From Rhizobium etli CFN 42 (GTDB taxonomy: Bacteria; Pseudomonadota; Alphaproteobacteria; Rhizobiales; Rhizobiaceae): DNA of 64,000 bases. Below are positions 35,539-42,629 of the stretch, piece after piece. Position 1 is the stretch's first letter. The number at the start of each line of letters is the position of its first letter. The DNA lies in the NCBI RefSeq assembly GCF_000092045.1, contig NC_007761.1, positions 4,225,501 through 4,289,500 on the forward strand, in the 5' to 3' direction. A program made the translations under genes and the position numbers. The notes beneath the pieces are model-generated. The model was not told where the DNA came from. It saw only the letters and a program-made list of their open reading frames with translations, and did not search any database.

Positions 35539-35932
35539 CACGGCCGCCCGATTCGACCGTCGGATTTGGGAGCTTACGCGATGAAACGTTTTAAATCCTG
35601 CGTGTCGCATATGGGTGATGTGTGTTGCCCGCATGACTCAGGCGAACCAAATTATTGATTTCCTCATATTTTTATGATAGGTTTCGCCTACTGTTCCATT
35701 TGTGGCATGACGCATGCCCAAAACCATCACGAAAGCAAAACCAATCCGTACGCGGTTTCCGTGACATATCAACGCTTTGAGCGCCGGGTCCCCCAGATCG
35801 CGCGCAAGAAGTCCTTGCTTTTGCCTGATGGGACCAGAGTGAAGTCACCCGACGGATGCAACCGTCTCAACCGGGCCTGACTGACCCGGCTCCGGCCGCC
35901 GCCGGAAGCGTAACAGGGAGTTTTTGGATAGA
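35539..35932. other. fdxA-carD intergenic region
   Basis: 394 bp without a gene I can support. Two small frames are present: 35581-35658 (25 codons, GGGAG upstream, Cys-rich) and 35674-35880 (68 codons, no ribosome-binding site, CxxC near the start). Codon use in the latter is unlike the neighbours at its 5' end. The carD promoter must lie here; the last 50 bases are GC-rich with a CCGGG/CCCGG hairpin. Confidence 0.4.
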
Positions 35933-36505
35933 ATGACGACTCAGCAGAAAAAACCTTCTACAGCACGTCACGGCTTCAAGACCGGTGAATCGATCGTCTA
36001 CCCCGCTCATGGCGTCGGTACCATCACCGCTATCGAAGAGCAAGAAGTTGCCGGCATGAAGCTCGAACTTTTCGTTATCGATTTCGAGAAGGACAAGATG
36101 CGCCTGAAGGTTCCGGTCGCCAAGGCGATGAGCATCGGAATGCGCAAGCTTTCGGAAACGGATTTCGTCGATCGTGCATTGAAGGTTGTGCAGGGCAAGG
36201 CGCGCGTCAAACGCACCATGTGGTCCCGCCGCGCCCAGGAATATGATGCCAAGATCAATTCCGGTGATCTGATTTCCATCGCTGAAGTCGTGCGTGATCT
36301 GTATCGTGCAGAGAATCAGCCCGAGCAGTCCTATTCCGAGCGCCAGCTCTACGAAGCAGCGCTCGATCGCATGGCCCGCGAGATCGCCGCTGTCAACAAG
36401 ATGTCGGAAACCGAGGCGGTCCGCCTCGTCGAGACCAATCTCAACAAGGGTCCGAAGCGCGGCAAAGCCATCGAAGAAGACGACTCGCAGGACGAAGCCG
36501 CATAA
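35933..36505 (+). CDS. carD: CarD/CdnL-family RNA polymerase-binding transcription factor
   Basis: A 190-aa regulator that binds the RNA polymerase beta subunit and stabilises open promoter complexes, often at rRNA promoters. The N-terminal Tudor-like RNAP interaction domain is FKTGESIVYPAHGVGTITAIEEQEVAGMKLELFVIDF; the helical C-terminal DNA-binding domain holds the conserved WSRRAQEYDAKINSGDLISIAEVVRDLYR. ATG at 35933 is taken; an in-frame TTG nine bases upstream is too close to the AGGGAG site. Ends in an acidic tail (EEDDSQDEAA). A strong terminator follows. Confidence 0.94.
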   Translation: MTTQQKKPSTARHGFKTGESIVYPAHGVGTITAIEEQEVAGMKLELFVIDFEKDKMRLKVPVAKAMSIGMRKLSETDFVDRALKVVQGKARVKRTMWSRRAQEYDAKINSGDLISIAEVVRDLYRAENQPEQSYSERQLYEAALDRMAREIAAVNKMSETEAVRLVETNLNKGPKRGKAIEEDDSQDEAA

Positions 36506-36522
36506 CGCGACCTTCTTTTTCC

Positions 36523-36556
36523 TAAAAAAACCCGGCCATCGAGCCGGGTTTTTTAT
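36523..36556 (+). terminator. Rho-independent terminator after carD
   Basis: Stem ACCCGGC/GCCGGGT (36530-36536, 36543-36549) extended by an A-tract/T-tract pairing; TTTTTT follows. Works in both directions by its A and T flanks. Confidence 0.9.
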
Positions 36557-36557
36557 T

Positions 36558-36582
36558 GGAACTTTTTCCGCGCTGGCGCGTT
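36558..36582 (+). promoter_or_regulatory. Perfect EcfG/RpoE2-type general-stress promoter ahead of rpoH2
   Basis: GGAAC (36558-36562), 16 bases, then CGTT (36579-36582): an exact match to the alphaproteobacterial EcfG consensus. It abuts the carD terminator and points at rpoH2. rpoH2 is a known member of the RpoE2/RpoE4 regulon in S. meliloti and R. etli. The start site should lie near 36590, giving a leader of about 290 bases that contains a tandem repeat, a 23-codon frame and a terminator. Confidence 0.75.
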
Positions 36583-36603
36583 CATCACACGTAATTGCGG
36601 ACT

Positions 36604-36630
36604 GCTCGTCGGGCGATGCTCGTCGGGCGA
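36604..36630 (+). repeat. 14-bp tandem duplication in the rpoH2 leader
   Basis: GCTCGTCGGGCGAT (36604-36617) is directly followed by GCTCGTCGGGCGA (36618-36630). It lies about 15 bases after the predicted stress-promoter start, so it would be transcribed. Confidence 0.7.
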
Positions 36631-36666
36631 ACTGCTATTCCGTCAATGTTCGATGAGGAGCGGATC

Positions 36667-36738
36667 ATGCCTATTCAATATTGCCCATCCGGCAACGTGA
36701 AGAAACAGGTCCGGCCCAGCCGTCTTAGCGGCACATGA
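36667..36738 (+). CDS. Possible 23-aa micropeptide in the rpoH2 leader
   Basis: ATG at 36667 is seven bases after GAGGAG, as good a ribosome-binding site as any in the window; 23 sense codons follow (MPIQYCPSGNVKKQVRPSRL and three more) to TGA at 36738, only nine bases before a strong terminator. Promoter, site, frame and terminator fit a short independent mRNA of about 195 bases. It may be a true small protein, or a leader peptide affecting the hairpin before rpoH2. No known family. Confidence 0.4.
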   Translation: MPIQYCPSGNVKKQVRPSRLSGT

Positions 36739-36746
36739 TGAGAATT

Positions 36747-36785
36747 AGGGCCTCTCCCTGAAAAGTCCAGGGGCGAGGCCCTTTT
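36747..36785 (+). terminator. Strong terminator/attenuator between stress promoter and rpoH2
   Basis: Two stacked helices, AGGGCCTC/GAGGCCCT (36747-36754, 36775-36782) and CCCTG/CAGGG (36756-36760, 36768-36772), followed by TTT. It lies inside the leader between the EcfG-type promoter and the rpoH2 start, so it should stop much of that transcription. Confidence 0.85.
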
Positions 36786-36879
36786 GCATTCAGAACCCCA
36801 TTCAGTCCGGACAGCGATGTTCCGGAAGACGAGTTTTATTGTTCATTTTGAGGGCGAAGGCCTGTTTTGGGAGATCGAA

Positions 36880-37743
36880 ATGAAGAACATGTCTGCAGAT
36901 CGGCGCATGATCAAAATCGCGATGGCCGCCCCCTATCTCGCCCGTCAGGAAGAGCACGATCTCGCCACCCGCTGGAAAGATCACGACGATCGCGGTGCGC
37001 GCAACCAAATCGCCATGGCGCATATGCGCCTGGTTATCTCCATGGCCGGCAAGTTCCGCAATTTCGGTCTGCCGATGAGCGACCTCGTGCAAGAGGGCTA
37101 TGTCGGTCTGCTGGAGGCCGCCGCGCGTTTCGAACCGGAACGGGACGTGCGCTTTTCGACCTATGCCAGCTGGTGGATCAGGGCGTCGATCCAGGATTAT
37201 ATCCTGCGCAACTGGTCGATCGTGCGCGGCGGCACCAGTTCGGCGCAGAAGGCGCTGTTCTTCAATCTGCGCCGCCTGCGCGCCAAACTCGCCAGGGGCG
37301 ATACGCAGTTGACGCTGCAATCCATTCATCAGGAAATCGCCGCAGCCCTCGGCGTCAGCCTTGCCGATGTGCAGACCATGGATGCCAGGCTTTCCGGCAA
37401 CGACGCTTCGCTCCAGGCGCCTTCCGTCTCCGGCGATGCCGAGAGCGCGGAGAAGATGGATTTTCTCGTCAGCGACGATCCGCTGCCGGACGAGCAGGTT
37501 TCCAATATGATCGACGGCGAGCGCCGCCGCGTCTGGCTCGCTTCGGCGCTGAAACATCTCAACGAACGCGAGATGAAGATCATCAGCGCCCGGCGCCTGG
37601 CGGAAGACGGCGCCACGCTCGAAGAGCTCGGCGCCGATCTCGGCATTTCCAAGGAGCGCGTGCGCCAGATCGAAAGCCGGGCGATGGAAAAGCTTCGCAG
37701 CGCGCTGGTCAGCGCCGATCCGCATATGGCAGCCTACGCGTGA
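36880..37743 (+). CDS. rpoH2: RNA polymerase sigma-32 factor RpoH2
   Basis: A 287-aa sigma-32 family factor. Region 2 is seen in RLVISMAGKFRNFGLPMSDLVQEGYVGLLEAAARFEPERDVRFSTYASWWIRASIQDYILRNWS; the RpoH box region reads QKALFFNLRRLRAKL; region 4 ends in LEELGADLGISKERVRQIESRAMEKLR. It directs stress genes in the cytosol and in rhizobia is itself induced through the general-stress ECF sigma factor. ATG at 36880 with GGGAGA upstream is chosen; the frame remains open 96 bases further, but that part overlaps a terminator. The assignment as RpoH2 rather than RpoH1 rests on location and the EcfG-type promoter. Confidence 0.9.
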   Translation: MKNMSADRRMIKIAMAAPYLARQEEHDLATRWKDHDDRGARNQIAMAHMRLVISMAGKFRNFGLPMSDLVQEGYVGLLEAAARFEPERDVRFSTYASWWIRASIQDYILRNWSIVRGGTSSAQKALFFNLRRLRAKLARGDTQLTLQSIHQEIAAALGVSLADVQTMDARLSGNDASLQAPSVSGDAESAEKMDFLVSDDPLPDEQVSNMIDGERRRVWLASALKHLNEREMKIISARRLAEDGATLEELGADLGISKERVRQIESRAMEKLRSALVSADPHMAAYA

Positions 37744-37769
37744 ACTTCTTGACCTTCCAGCAGCACTGC

Positions 37770-37798
37770 CTGGCCCGGCGCAAGCCGGGCTTTTTTAT
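37770..37798 (+). terminator. Rho-independent terminator after rpoH2
   Basis: Perfect 7-bp stem GCCCGGC/GCCGGGC (37773-37779 and 37784-37790), loop GCAA, followed by TTTTTT. The T-tract overlaps the stop codon of the convergent protease gene. Confidence 0.93.
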
Positions 37799-39339
37799 TC
37801 GGCGATGATTTTGACGCGGTCGCCAGGGGAAACGGCCGCGCCCGTCGGCAGGGCATTGATGAGCTTGAAGAGATCGAGCTTGCGGTCGGTGCCCATCATG
37901 CGGGCGGCGAGCGTCGAGATGTTCTCACCCGGCCGCACCGTCACGACGCGAATGCGCAGCGGCTTCAACGAAGCCGCTTCCGCCGGATTCATGCGCCGGA
38001 AACTGGCGCGCAGAACATTGGCCGTCGGTTCAAGGGCGTCGCTGCCCTTCGGCACGGCGGTCAGGAAACGGAAGATCTGCGCATTGTTGCGGATCACGGT
38101 GACATCGAAATCCCAGCGATCAGCGCTGGCGCGGGCGGTCGCTGCTTCCATGCCATTGACGGTGATCTGTTGAATGGTCGATGGGTCGAGACCGGTCACC
38201 CAGCCGCTCGAGATATAGTTTGTGAGGCTTTGGTTCTGGTTGTCGGCGACGCCATCGAAGCGGACGGCGATGTCGTTGGGGCCGGTGGCCATCACGGCTT
38301 CGACCTTGTTGTCGATCTTGAAGTCCGCCGGCACGTCGAAGCGGATACCGAGGCCGCCATGCAGGAAAGTCTGGCCGCGCACGAAGCCTTCTTCCGGGCT
38401 GTCGCCGTAGAGCAGGCCGTCAATGCCGTCGAGATAATAGTCGCGGCCCTTGTCGCCGACCATCCCCTCCTGGCCGAAGGCGCGCGCATGGGTGCGCGCA
38501 AGCTCGATGCGCTGAGCGGAGTTCGGATGGCTCGAGAGGAAGTCGAGGCTCTGGTCGGCTTCCGGGTCGACCGACATGAAGCGGCTGTAGGCCGCCATAG
38601 AATCGAGGAAACGGGCGGCGGCATAGGGGTCGTAGCCGGCCTCGCCGAGCATGCGAACGCCGATGACATCGGCCTGCAGCTCCTGCTGGCGGGAGAAGGC
38701 GGCAAGCCTGAGCTTGCCCCGGGCAAGCGCCTGCTTGCCCGCGATGTCGCTCGAGAGGACCTCGGCGACGACGCGGCTGGCGATGACTTCGGCTTCTTCG
38801 CGCTTCTGCCGCTCGATGCCGTGATTCGCCGTTACGTGGCCCATTTCGTGCGACAGCACAGCGGCGACTTCCGAGGCGTCGTTGGCTAGGGCGAGCAGGC
38901 CGCGGGTGACGTAGAGGTAACCCCCCGGCAGCGCGAAGGCGTTGATGGCAGGGGAGTTCAGGATGGTGATACGGTAGGACTGGCTCGGATTTTCCGACAC
39001 CGCCGTCAGCGCGCCGGCAATGCGGGCGACGAGACGCTCGGTCTTGGCATCCTTATATTCGCCGCCGTAGCTTGCCACGATGCGCGGATGTTCGCGGGCG
39101 CCCATCGCCGCGCGCGGGTCGTTCTTCTGCACCTCGTCAACGATCTGCGGATTGGAAGACGGCGAGATGCTCGGCTGATAGGATTGTTCGATCAGCGATT
39201 GACACCCGTTCAGCGTCATTGCGATGGCTGAAAGTAACACCAGGCGACGCGCCAAACGGCGCGCCGCGGAGATGGCATCACTGGAAAGCGCGGGTGATTT
39301 CCACGTCGTCAAGCTATCCAGTCTGGTTCTCCGCATCAT
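37795..39339 (-). CDS. M48-family metalloprotease lipoprotein with LysM-like C-terminus
   Basis: A 514-aa periplasmic zinc protease of the BepA/LoiP type. The N-terminus has a lipoprotein signal (RLVLLSAIAMTLNGC, lipobox L-N-G-C). The zinc motif is LSHEMGHVTANHG (HExxH), with the third-ligand region in RQQELQADVIGVRML (Glu). After the catalytic domain comes a beta-rich region of unknown role, and residues about 460-514 (IRVVTVRPGENISTLAARMMG to VSPGDRVKIIAE) look like a LysM peptidoglycan-binding domain. Expected role: outer-membrane protein quality control. Start uncertain: ATG 39339 or 39336. A longer frame to 39441 lacks a proper signal peptide position. Confidence 0.9.
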   Translation of the reverse strand: MMRRTRLDSLTTWKSPALSSDAISAARRLARRLVLLSAIAMTLNGCQSLIEQSYQPSISPSSNPQIVDEVQKNDPRAAMGAREHPRIVASYGGEYKDAKTERLVARIAGALTAVSENPSQSYRITILNSPAINAFALPGGYLYVTRGLLALANDASEVAAVLSHEMGHVTANHGIERQKREEAEVIASRVVAEVLSSDIAGKQALARGKLRLAAFSRQQELQADVIGVRMLGEAGYDPYAAARFLDSMAAYSRFMSVDPEADQSLDFLSSHPNSAQRIELARTHARAFGQEGMVGDKGRDYYLDGIDGLLYGDSPEEGFVRGQTFLHGGLGIRFDVPADFKIDNKVEAVMATGPNDIAVRFDGVADNQNQSLTNYISSGWVTGLDPSTIQQITVNGMEAATARASADRWDFDVTVIRNNAQIFRFLTAVPKGSDALEPTANVLRASFRRMNPAEAASLKPLRIRVVTVRPGENISTLAARMMGTDRKLDLFKLINALPTGAAVSPGDRVKIIAE

Positions 39340-39728
39340 TTCGCCGCTTTGCCGGTTTGCCGAAAATCGGGGCCGGCCTTGGCAAGGGGAACTCAACAGG
39401 TGTGCACCCCTGATCTCGCGCTGCACATTAGGCCGATACAAGTCATTGCTGTAGCTGATTTACGCATCGGTTGCATAGCGAGACTCTGTTTAATTGTGGC
39501 GCCGTTGCATTTTGGCAATGCCTCAGCCGTGAGGCCTCCCTTCGCTCGGATGAAATTATGGCGAAAGTTCCGTCACCTGGCACAGATTTGTCCGCGGCGC
39601 GGAAAAAAAGCGGCGTGATTGAAGCAATGGGCTGGAAAACGGCAGCCCGCTAAAAAAACGCAACTTTCGATTTAATCATGCGACAAGGGAACGTCTGCTG
39701 GTGAATATTCCCGCTATGCCGCCGCCCG
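39340..39728. other. Intergenic region between M48 protease and MFS exporter
   Basis: 389 bp between two minus-strand genes. The protease promoter is expected in its lower half. A 31-codon plus-strand frame (39558-39653) starts with ATG but has no clear ribosome-binding site. I see no terminator with a stable stem for the MFS gene and no other feature. Confidence 0.4.
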
Positions 39729-41261
39729 CTATTCCGCCGCTTCCGCCGGTTGCGGTCGCTTCGTTTCCCCGGTGCGCGGCAACTGCACGGGCTTCAGCAT
39801 CATTGCGGCAGCAAGGCCGATCAGGGCAATGGCGCAGGAAGTCATGAAAAGGGGCGAGAAGGCGGCGGCATAGACATCTGCGACTGCGTGGCGGCTCGCA
39901 TCGGGAAGGGCGGCCATCATCTTCGGCGTCAGCTGTTCGATATCGGCAACACCGGGAATGGGAGCGCCGACCTTGCCGAGCCCGGAGGCGATGATCGCGC
40001 CATAGATCGATATGGCGATCGAGGCGCCGCCCATGCGCGAGAGCGTCACCGAGCCGGTCGCGGCACCGACGTCGCGGGCGGGGGCGGTATTCTGCACGCC
40101 GATGACGGGGACCTGCTGCGCAAGGCCGATGCCGATGCCATGCAGCATCATGGTCGCGCCGATGAAGGCGATCGGCGTTCCCGCATGGACCTGCGACATC
40201 AACGCGAAGGCAGTGGCGCTACAGGTGAGGCTTGCGATGGCGAAGGGTTTGTAGCGGCCGGTCATCGAGATGATACGCCCGGCAGACAGTGATCCGCAAA
40301 CGAGACCACCGGTCAGCAGAATGAACAGAAGGCCGGCGGCCGATGGCGAAAGGCCGGTCGTCGTCTGCAGGAAGAGAGCGAGGTAGTTGACCATGCCGAT
40401 GGCGATGGCGCCGCCCATCACCGATATTACCAGGAGTAGGCTGAAGGTCGAATTGCGGAAGAGCTGCAGGGGAACGATCGGCTCCGGCGCGCGACGCTCG
40501 ACGATCACCCAGGTCACGCCGCAGACGGCGCCGAAGGCGACGATCCCGATACTCTGTGGTGAGATCAACGAGCCGAACAATTCGCTGCTGTCTGTGGCAA
40601 GCACGATGCTCGTCGTCGTCAGGGCGATCAGCAGCGCGCCGGCATAATCGATCTTCGGGCGTCGATGCGGCTTGCGGTAGGGCAGCATGAAGGCAAGGCC
40701 GGTGAGCACGATGAAACCGATTGGCACGTTGACGAGGAAGATCGAGCGCCAGCCGAAGAGATCGCTCATCGTTCCCCCGAGCACCGGGCCGATCGCGCCG
40801 GAAGCCATCAGCACGAGGCTGGAATAGCTTTGATAGCGCGCGCGCTCGCGCGGCTCGAACAGATCGGCGTTAACGGCAAAGATCGATACCATGATGCCGC
40901 CGCCGCCGAGGCCTTGCAGCACCCGGGCGGCGATCAGCGTGTCCATCGAGACGGCGAGGCCGCAGACCGCGGAACCGACCGTGAAGATTGCGATCGCTGT
41001 CATCATCACATATTTGCGGCCGTAGAGATCGCCAAGCTTGCCGTAGAGCGGCATGACCGCACTGAGCGCCAGGAGATAGGCCGAGCCGATCCAGCCGAAA
41101 CGTTCAAGATGTCCAAACTCGCCGACGATCGTCGGCAGCGCCGTGGAGACGATCTGATTATCGAGTGTGGCCATGAACATGGCGGTCATCAGAAAGAAGA
41201 AGAGGATAAGCCGGCGACGAGGATCCGTCACGAGCGGCGCAGGCGCGAGTTGCATGTCCAT
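39729..41261 (-). CDS. DHA2-family multidrug MFS exporter (EmrB/QacA type)
   Basis: A 510-aa drug:proton antiporter with about 14 membrane helices. Motif D1 LDNQIVSTALPTIVGEF and motif A GKLGDLYGRKYVMM are diagnostic of DHA2; motif C region reads GAIGPVLGGTMSDLFGWRSIFLVNVPIG. ATG at 41261 follows GGAAG. It is divergent from a marR gene with a promoter-operator region between them, a classic repressor-pump pair. Substrate unknown; no EmrA-type adaptor gene adjoins, so export may stop at the periplasm. Confidence 0.93.
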   Translation of the reverse strand: MDMQLAPAPLVTDPRRRLILFFFLMTAMFMATLDNQIVSTALPTIVGEFGHLERFGWIGSAYLLALSAVMPLYGKLGDLYGRKYVMMTAIAIFTVGSAVCGLAVSMDTLIAARVLQGLGGGGIMVSIFAVNADLFEPRERARYQSYSSLVLMASGAIGPVLGGTMSDLFGWRSIFLVNVPIGFIVLTGLAFMLPYRKPHRRPKIDYAGALLIALTTTSIVLATDSSELFGSLISPQSIGIVAFGAVCGVTWVIVERRAPEPIVPLQLFRNSTFSLLLVISVMGGAIAIGMVNYLALFLQTTTGLSPSAAGLLFILLTGGLVCGSLSAGRIISMTGRYKPFAIASLTCSATAFALMSQVHAGTPIAFIGATMMLHGIGIGLAQQVPVIGVQNTAPARDVGAATGSVTLSRMGGASIAISIYGAIIASGLGKVGAPIPGVADIEQLTPKMMAALPDASRHAVADVYAAAFSPLFMTSCAIALIGLAAAMMLKPVQLPRTGETKRPQPAEAAE

Positions 41262-41287
41262 GAGGCTTACTTCCGGGTTCGATCTGT

Positions 41288-41321
41288 TTTATGTGCTGTC
41301 AGCACGTATTTGTCAATGACA
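41288..41321 (-). promoter_or_regulatory. Sigma-70 promoter of the MFS pump with palindromic operator in its spacer
   Basis: On the minus strand: -35 TTGACA (41316-41311), 17-bp spacer, -10 CATAAA (41293-41288), about 27 bases before the pump ATG. The spacer is filled by the perfect palindrome GTGCTG-A-CAGCAC (41293-41305). A second palindrome TGTCA-A-TGACA (41311-41321) overlaps the -35. Both are good MarR operator candidates. Confidence 0.65.
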
Positions 41322-41375
41322 CACGAATGACATCGGCATATTCAATTTTTGCGGCGGCTCTGTTATGGTTCCGTG

Positions 41376-41903
41376 ATGAATGAGACTCTGACCAAGATCC
41401 TGTCCAACAGCTCGGCCGAGCCGGACGACGAAAACCTGCCGCGCATCGGCCGGAGTATGGCCCGCATGCGTTTGATGACCGGGCGGCGGCTGATCGGCAG
41501 GCTGGCAATCCAGAGCGCCGCGCCGGGGCTTGAGCTTTCCCATCTCGACGTGCTGGACGCCGTGCGGCGGGCCGAGCCTGCCGGCGAGGTGACTGTCGGC
41601 ACGATCGCGGAGATGTTGCGCATCGATCCGTCGCGAGCAAGCCGGGTGGTGGCCGAGATGGTTGGACGCAACGTGCTGCGTCGCGAGGCCTCGCAGGCCG
41701 ATGCACGGCGGATCGTCGTCGTCATCACCGACGCTGGTCAGGCGCTGCTTGCCGAGATCCATGCGCAGAAGCTCGCGATCATCTCCGAGATCGTCTCCGA
41801 TTGGCCAGGCGAGGATATCGAGCGTTTCGCGACGCTGTTCGAACGCTTCATCGGTGGCTACGAAGCAATTTTCCTGTCGCGCGACAGGGATACGCCCGGT
41901 TGA
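41376..41903 (+). CDS. MarR-family transcriptional repressor
   Basis: A 175-aa winged-helix regulator: GLELSHLDVLDAVRRAEPAGEVTVGTIAEMLRIDPSRASRVVAEMVGRNVLRREASQADARRIVVVITDAG covers the recognition helix and the wing (DxR motif, residues about 50-120). ATG at 41376 is chosen. It is divergent from the DHA2 pump, 114 bp away, and presumably represses it until a small ligand binds. Confidence 0.92.
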   Translation: MNETLTKILSNSSAEPDDENLPRIGRSMARMRLMTGRRLIGRLAIQSAAPGLELSHLDVLDAVRRAEPAGEVTVGTIAEMLRIDPSRASRVVAEMVGRNVLRREASQADARRIVVVITDAGQALLAEIHAQKLAIISEIVSDWPGEDIERFATLFERFIGGYEAIFLSRDRDTPG

Positions 41904-41975
41904 GGCGACGGGCCGCCGATCCGCGATACGGCGCCCCTTCCCCTCGACCCCCCGTTTGCGCTAAGGGCAATGCCC

Positions 41976-42626
41976 ATGAGCCAATCCACCTTTACCATTC
42001 TGCTCGGCGGCGAGCTCAGCCTGACGGAGCGTCTGCGCCACGCGATCGGCGGCAGCCGTTTCATCGCGGCCGATGGCGGCATGCGGCATGCGATGGCGCT
42101 TGGTGTCATGCCGGAGCTCTGGGTCGGCGATTTCGATTCAACGCCCCCCGAGCTCGAAGGGGGGTTTCGCGATGTGCCGAAGCAGCCCTATCCCGCAGCA
42201 AAGGCGGCAACGGACGGCGAAATCGCCGTGTCGGAAGCGATCGCGCGTGGCGCACGGCGGCTGATCCTCGCCGGCGCGCTCGGCGGCGACCGCTCCGACC
42301 ATGCGCTTCAGCATCTGCTGTCGGCTGTCGGCCTGGCGGAAAGGGGTTTCGACGTACTGCTGACCTCGGGCAAGGAAGAGGCAGTGCCGCTGGTTCCCGG
42401 CACGATCGAGCTCGATCTTCCCAAAGGCAGCCTGTTTTCGGTGCCCGGATTTGGTCCGCTGACCGGACTTTCGATCGAGAATGCGCGTTATCCCCTCACG
42501 AATTTCCACCTGCCTTTCGGCTCATCGCGCACCATTTCCAACGTCGCGGAAGGCAAGGTTCGCTTTTCGCTCGAAAGCGGCCGGGCGATCGTGCTTGCCC
42601 GCCCCTATGATCTTTCCGGAGTCTGA
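41976..42626 (+). CDS. thiN: Thiamine pyrophosphokinase
   Basis: A 216-aa enzyme transferring pyrophosphate from ATP to thiamine. Seen: ADGGMRHAMALGVMPELWVGDFDS (substrate and Mg binding), KAATDGEIAVSEAIARGARRLILAGALGGDRSDHALQHL (the signature TPK nucleotide site) and a C-terminal beta-sandwich with SIENARYPLTNFHLPFG. ATG at 41976 has AAGGG at better spacing than ATG 41970. Three bases separate its stop from the ABC-F start, implying co-transcription. Confidence 0.9.
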   Translation: MSQSTFTILLGGELSLTERLRHAIGGSRFIAADGGMRHAMALGVMPELWVGDFDSTPPELEGGFRDVPKQPYPAAKAATDGEIAVSEAIARGARRLILAGALGGDRSDHALQHLLSAVGLAERGFDVLLTSGKEEAVPLVPGTIELDLPKGSLFSVPGFGPLTGLSIENARYPLTNFHLPFGSSRTISNVAEGKVRFSLESGRAIVLARPYDLSGV

Positions 42627-42629
42627 TAT

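Noticed and set aside
35581..35658. 25-codon Cys-rich frame after fdxA with GGGAG upstream
   Set aside because: Too short to judge; there is no promoter or terminator to support it.
35674..35880. 68-codon plus-strand frame with a CxxC motif between fdxA and carD
   Set aside because: No ribosome-binding site, uneven codon use, no recognised family. Conservation in relatives would change this.
39471..39653. Small plus-strand frame (60 codons from TTG, 31 from ATG 39558) between the protease and MFS genes
   Set aside because: No ribosome-binding site or homology; probably the control region of the protease gene.
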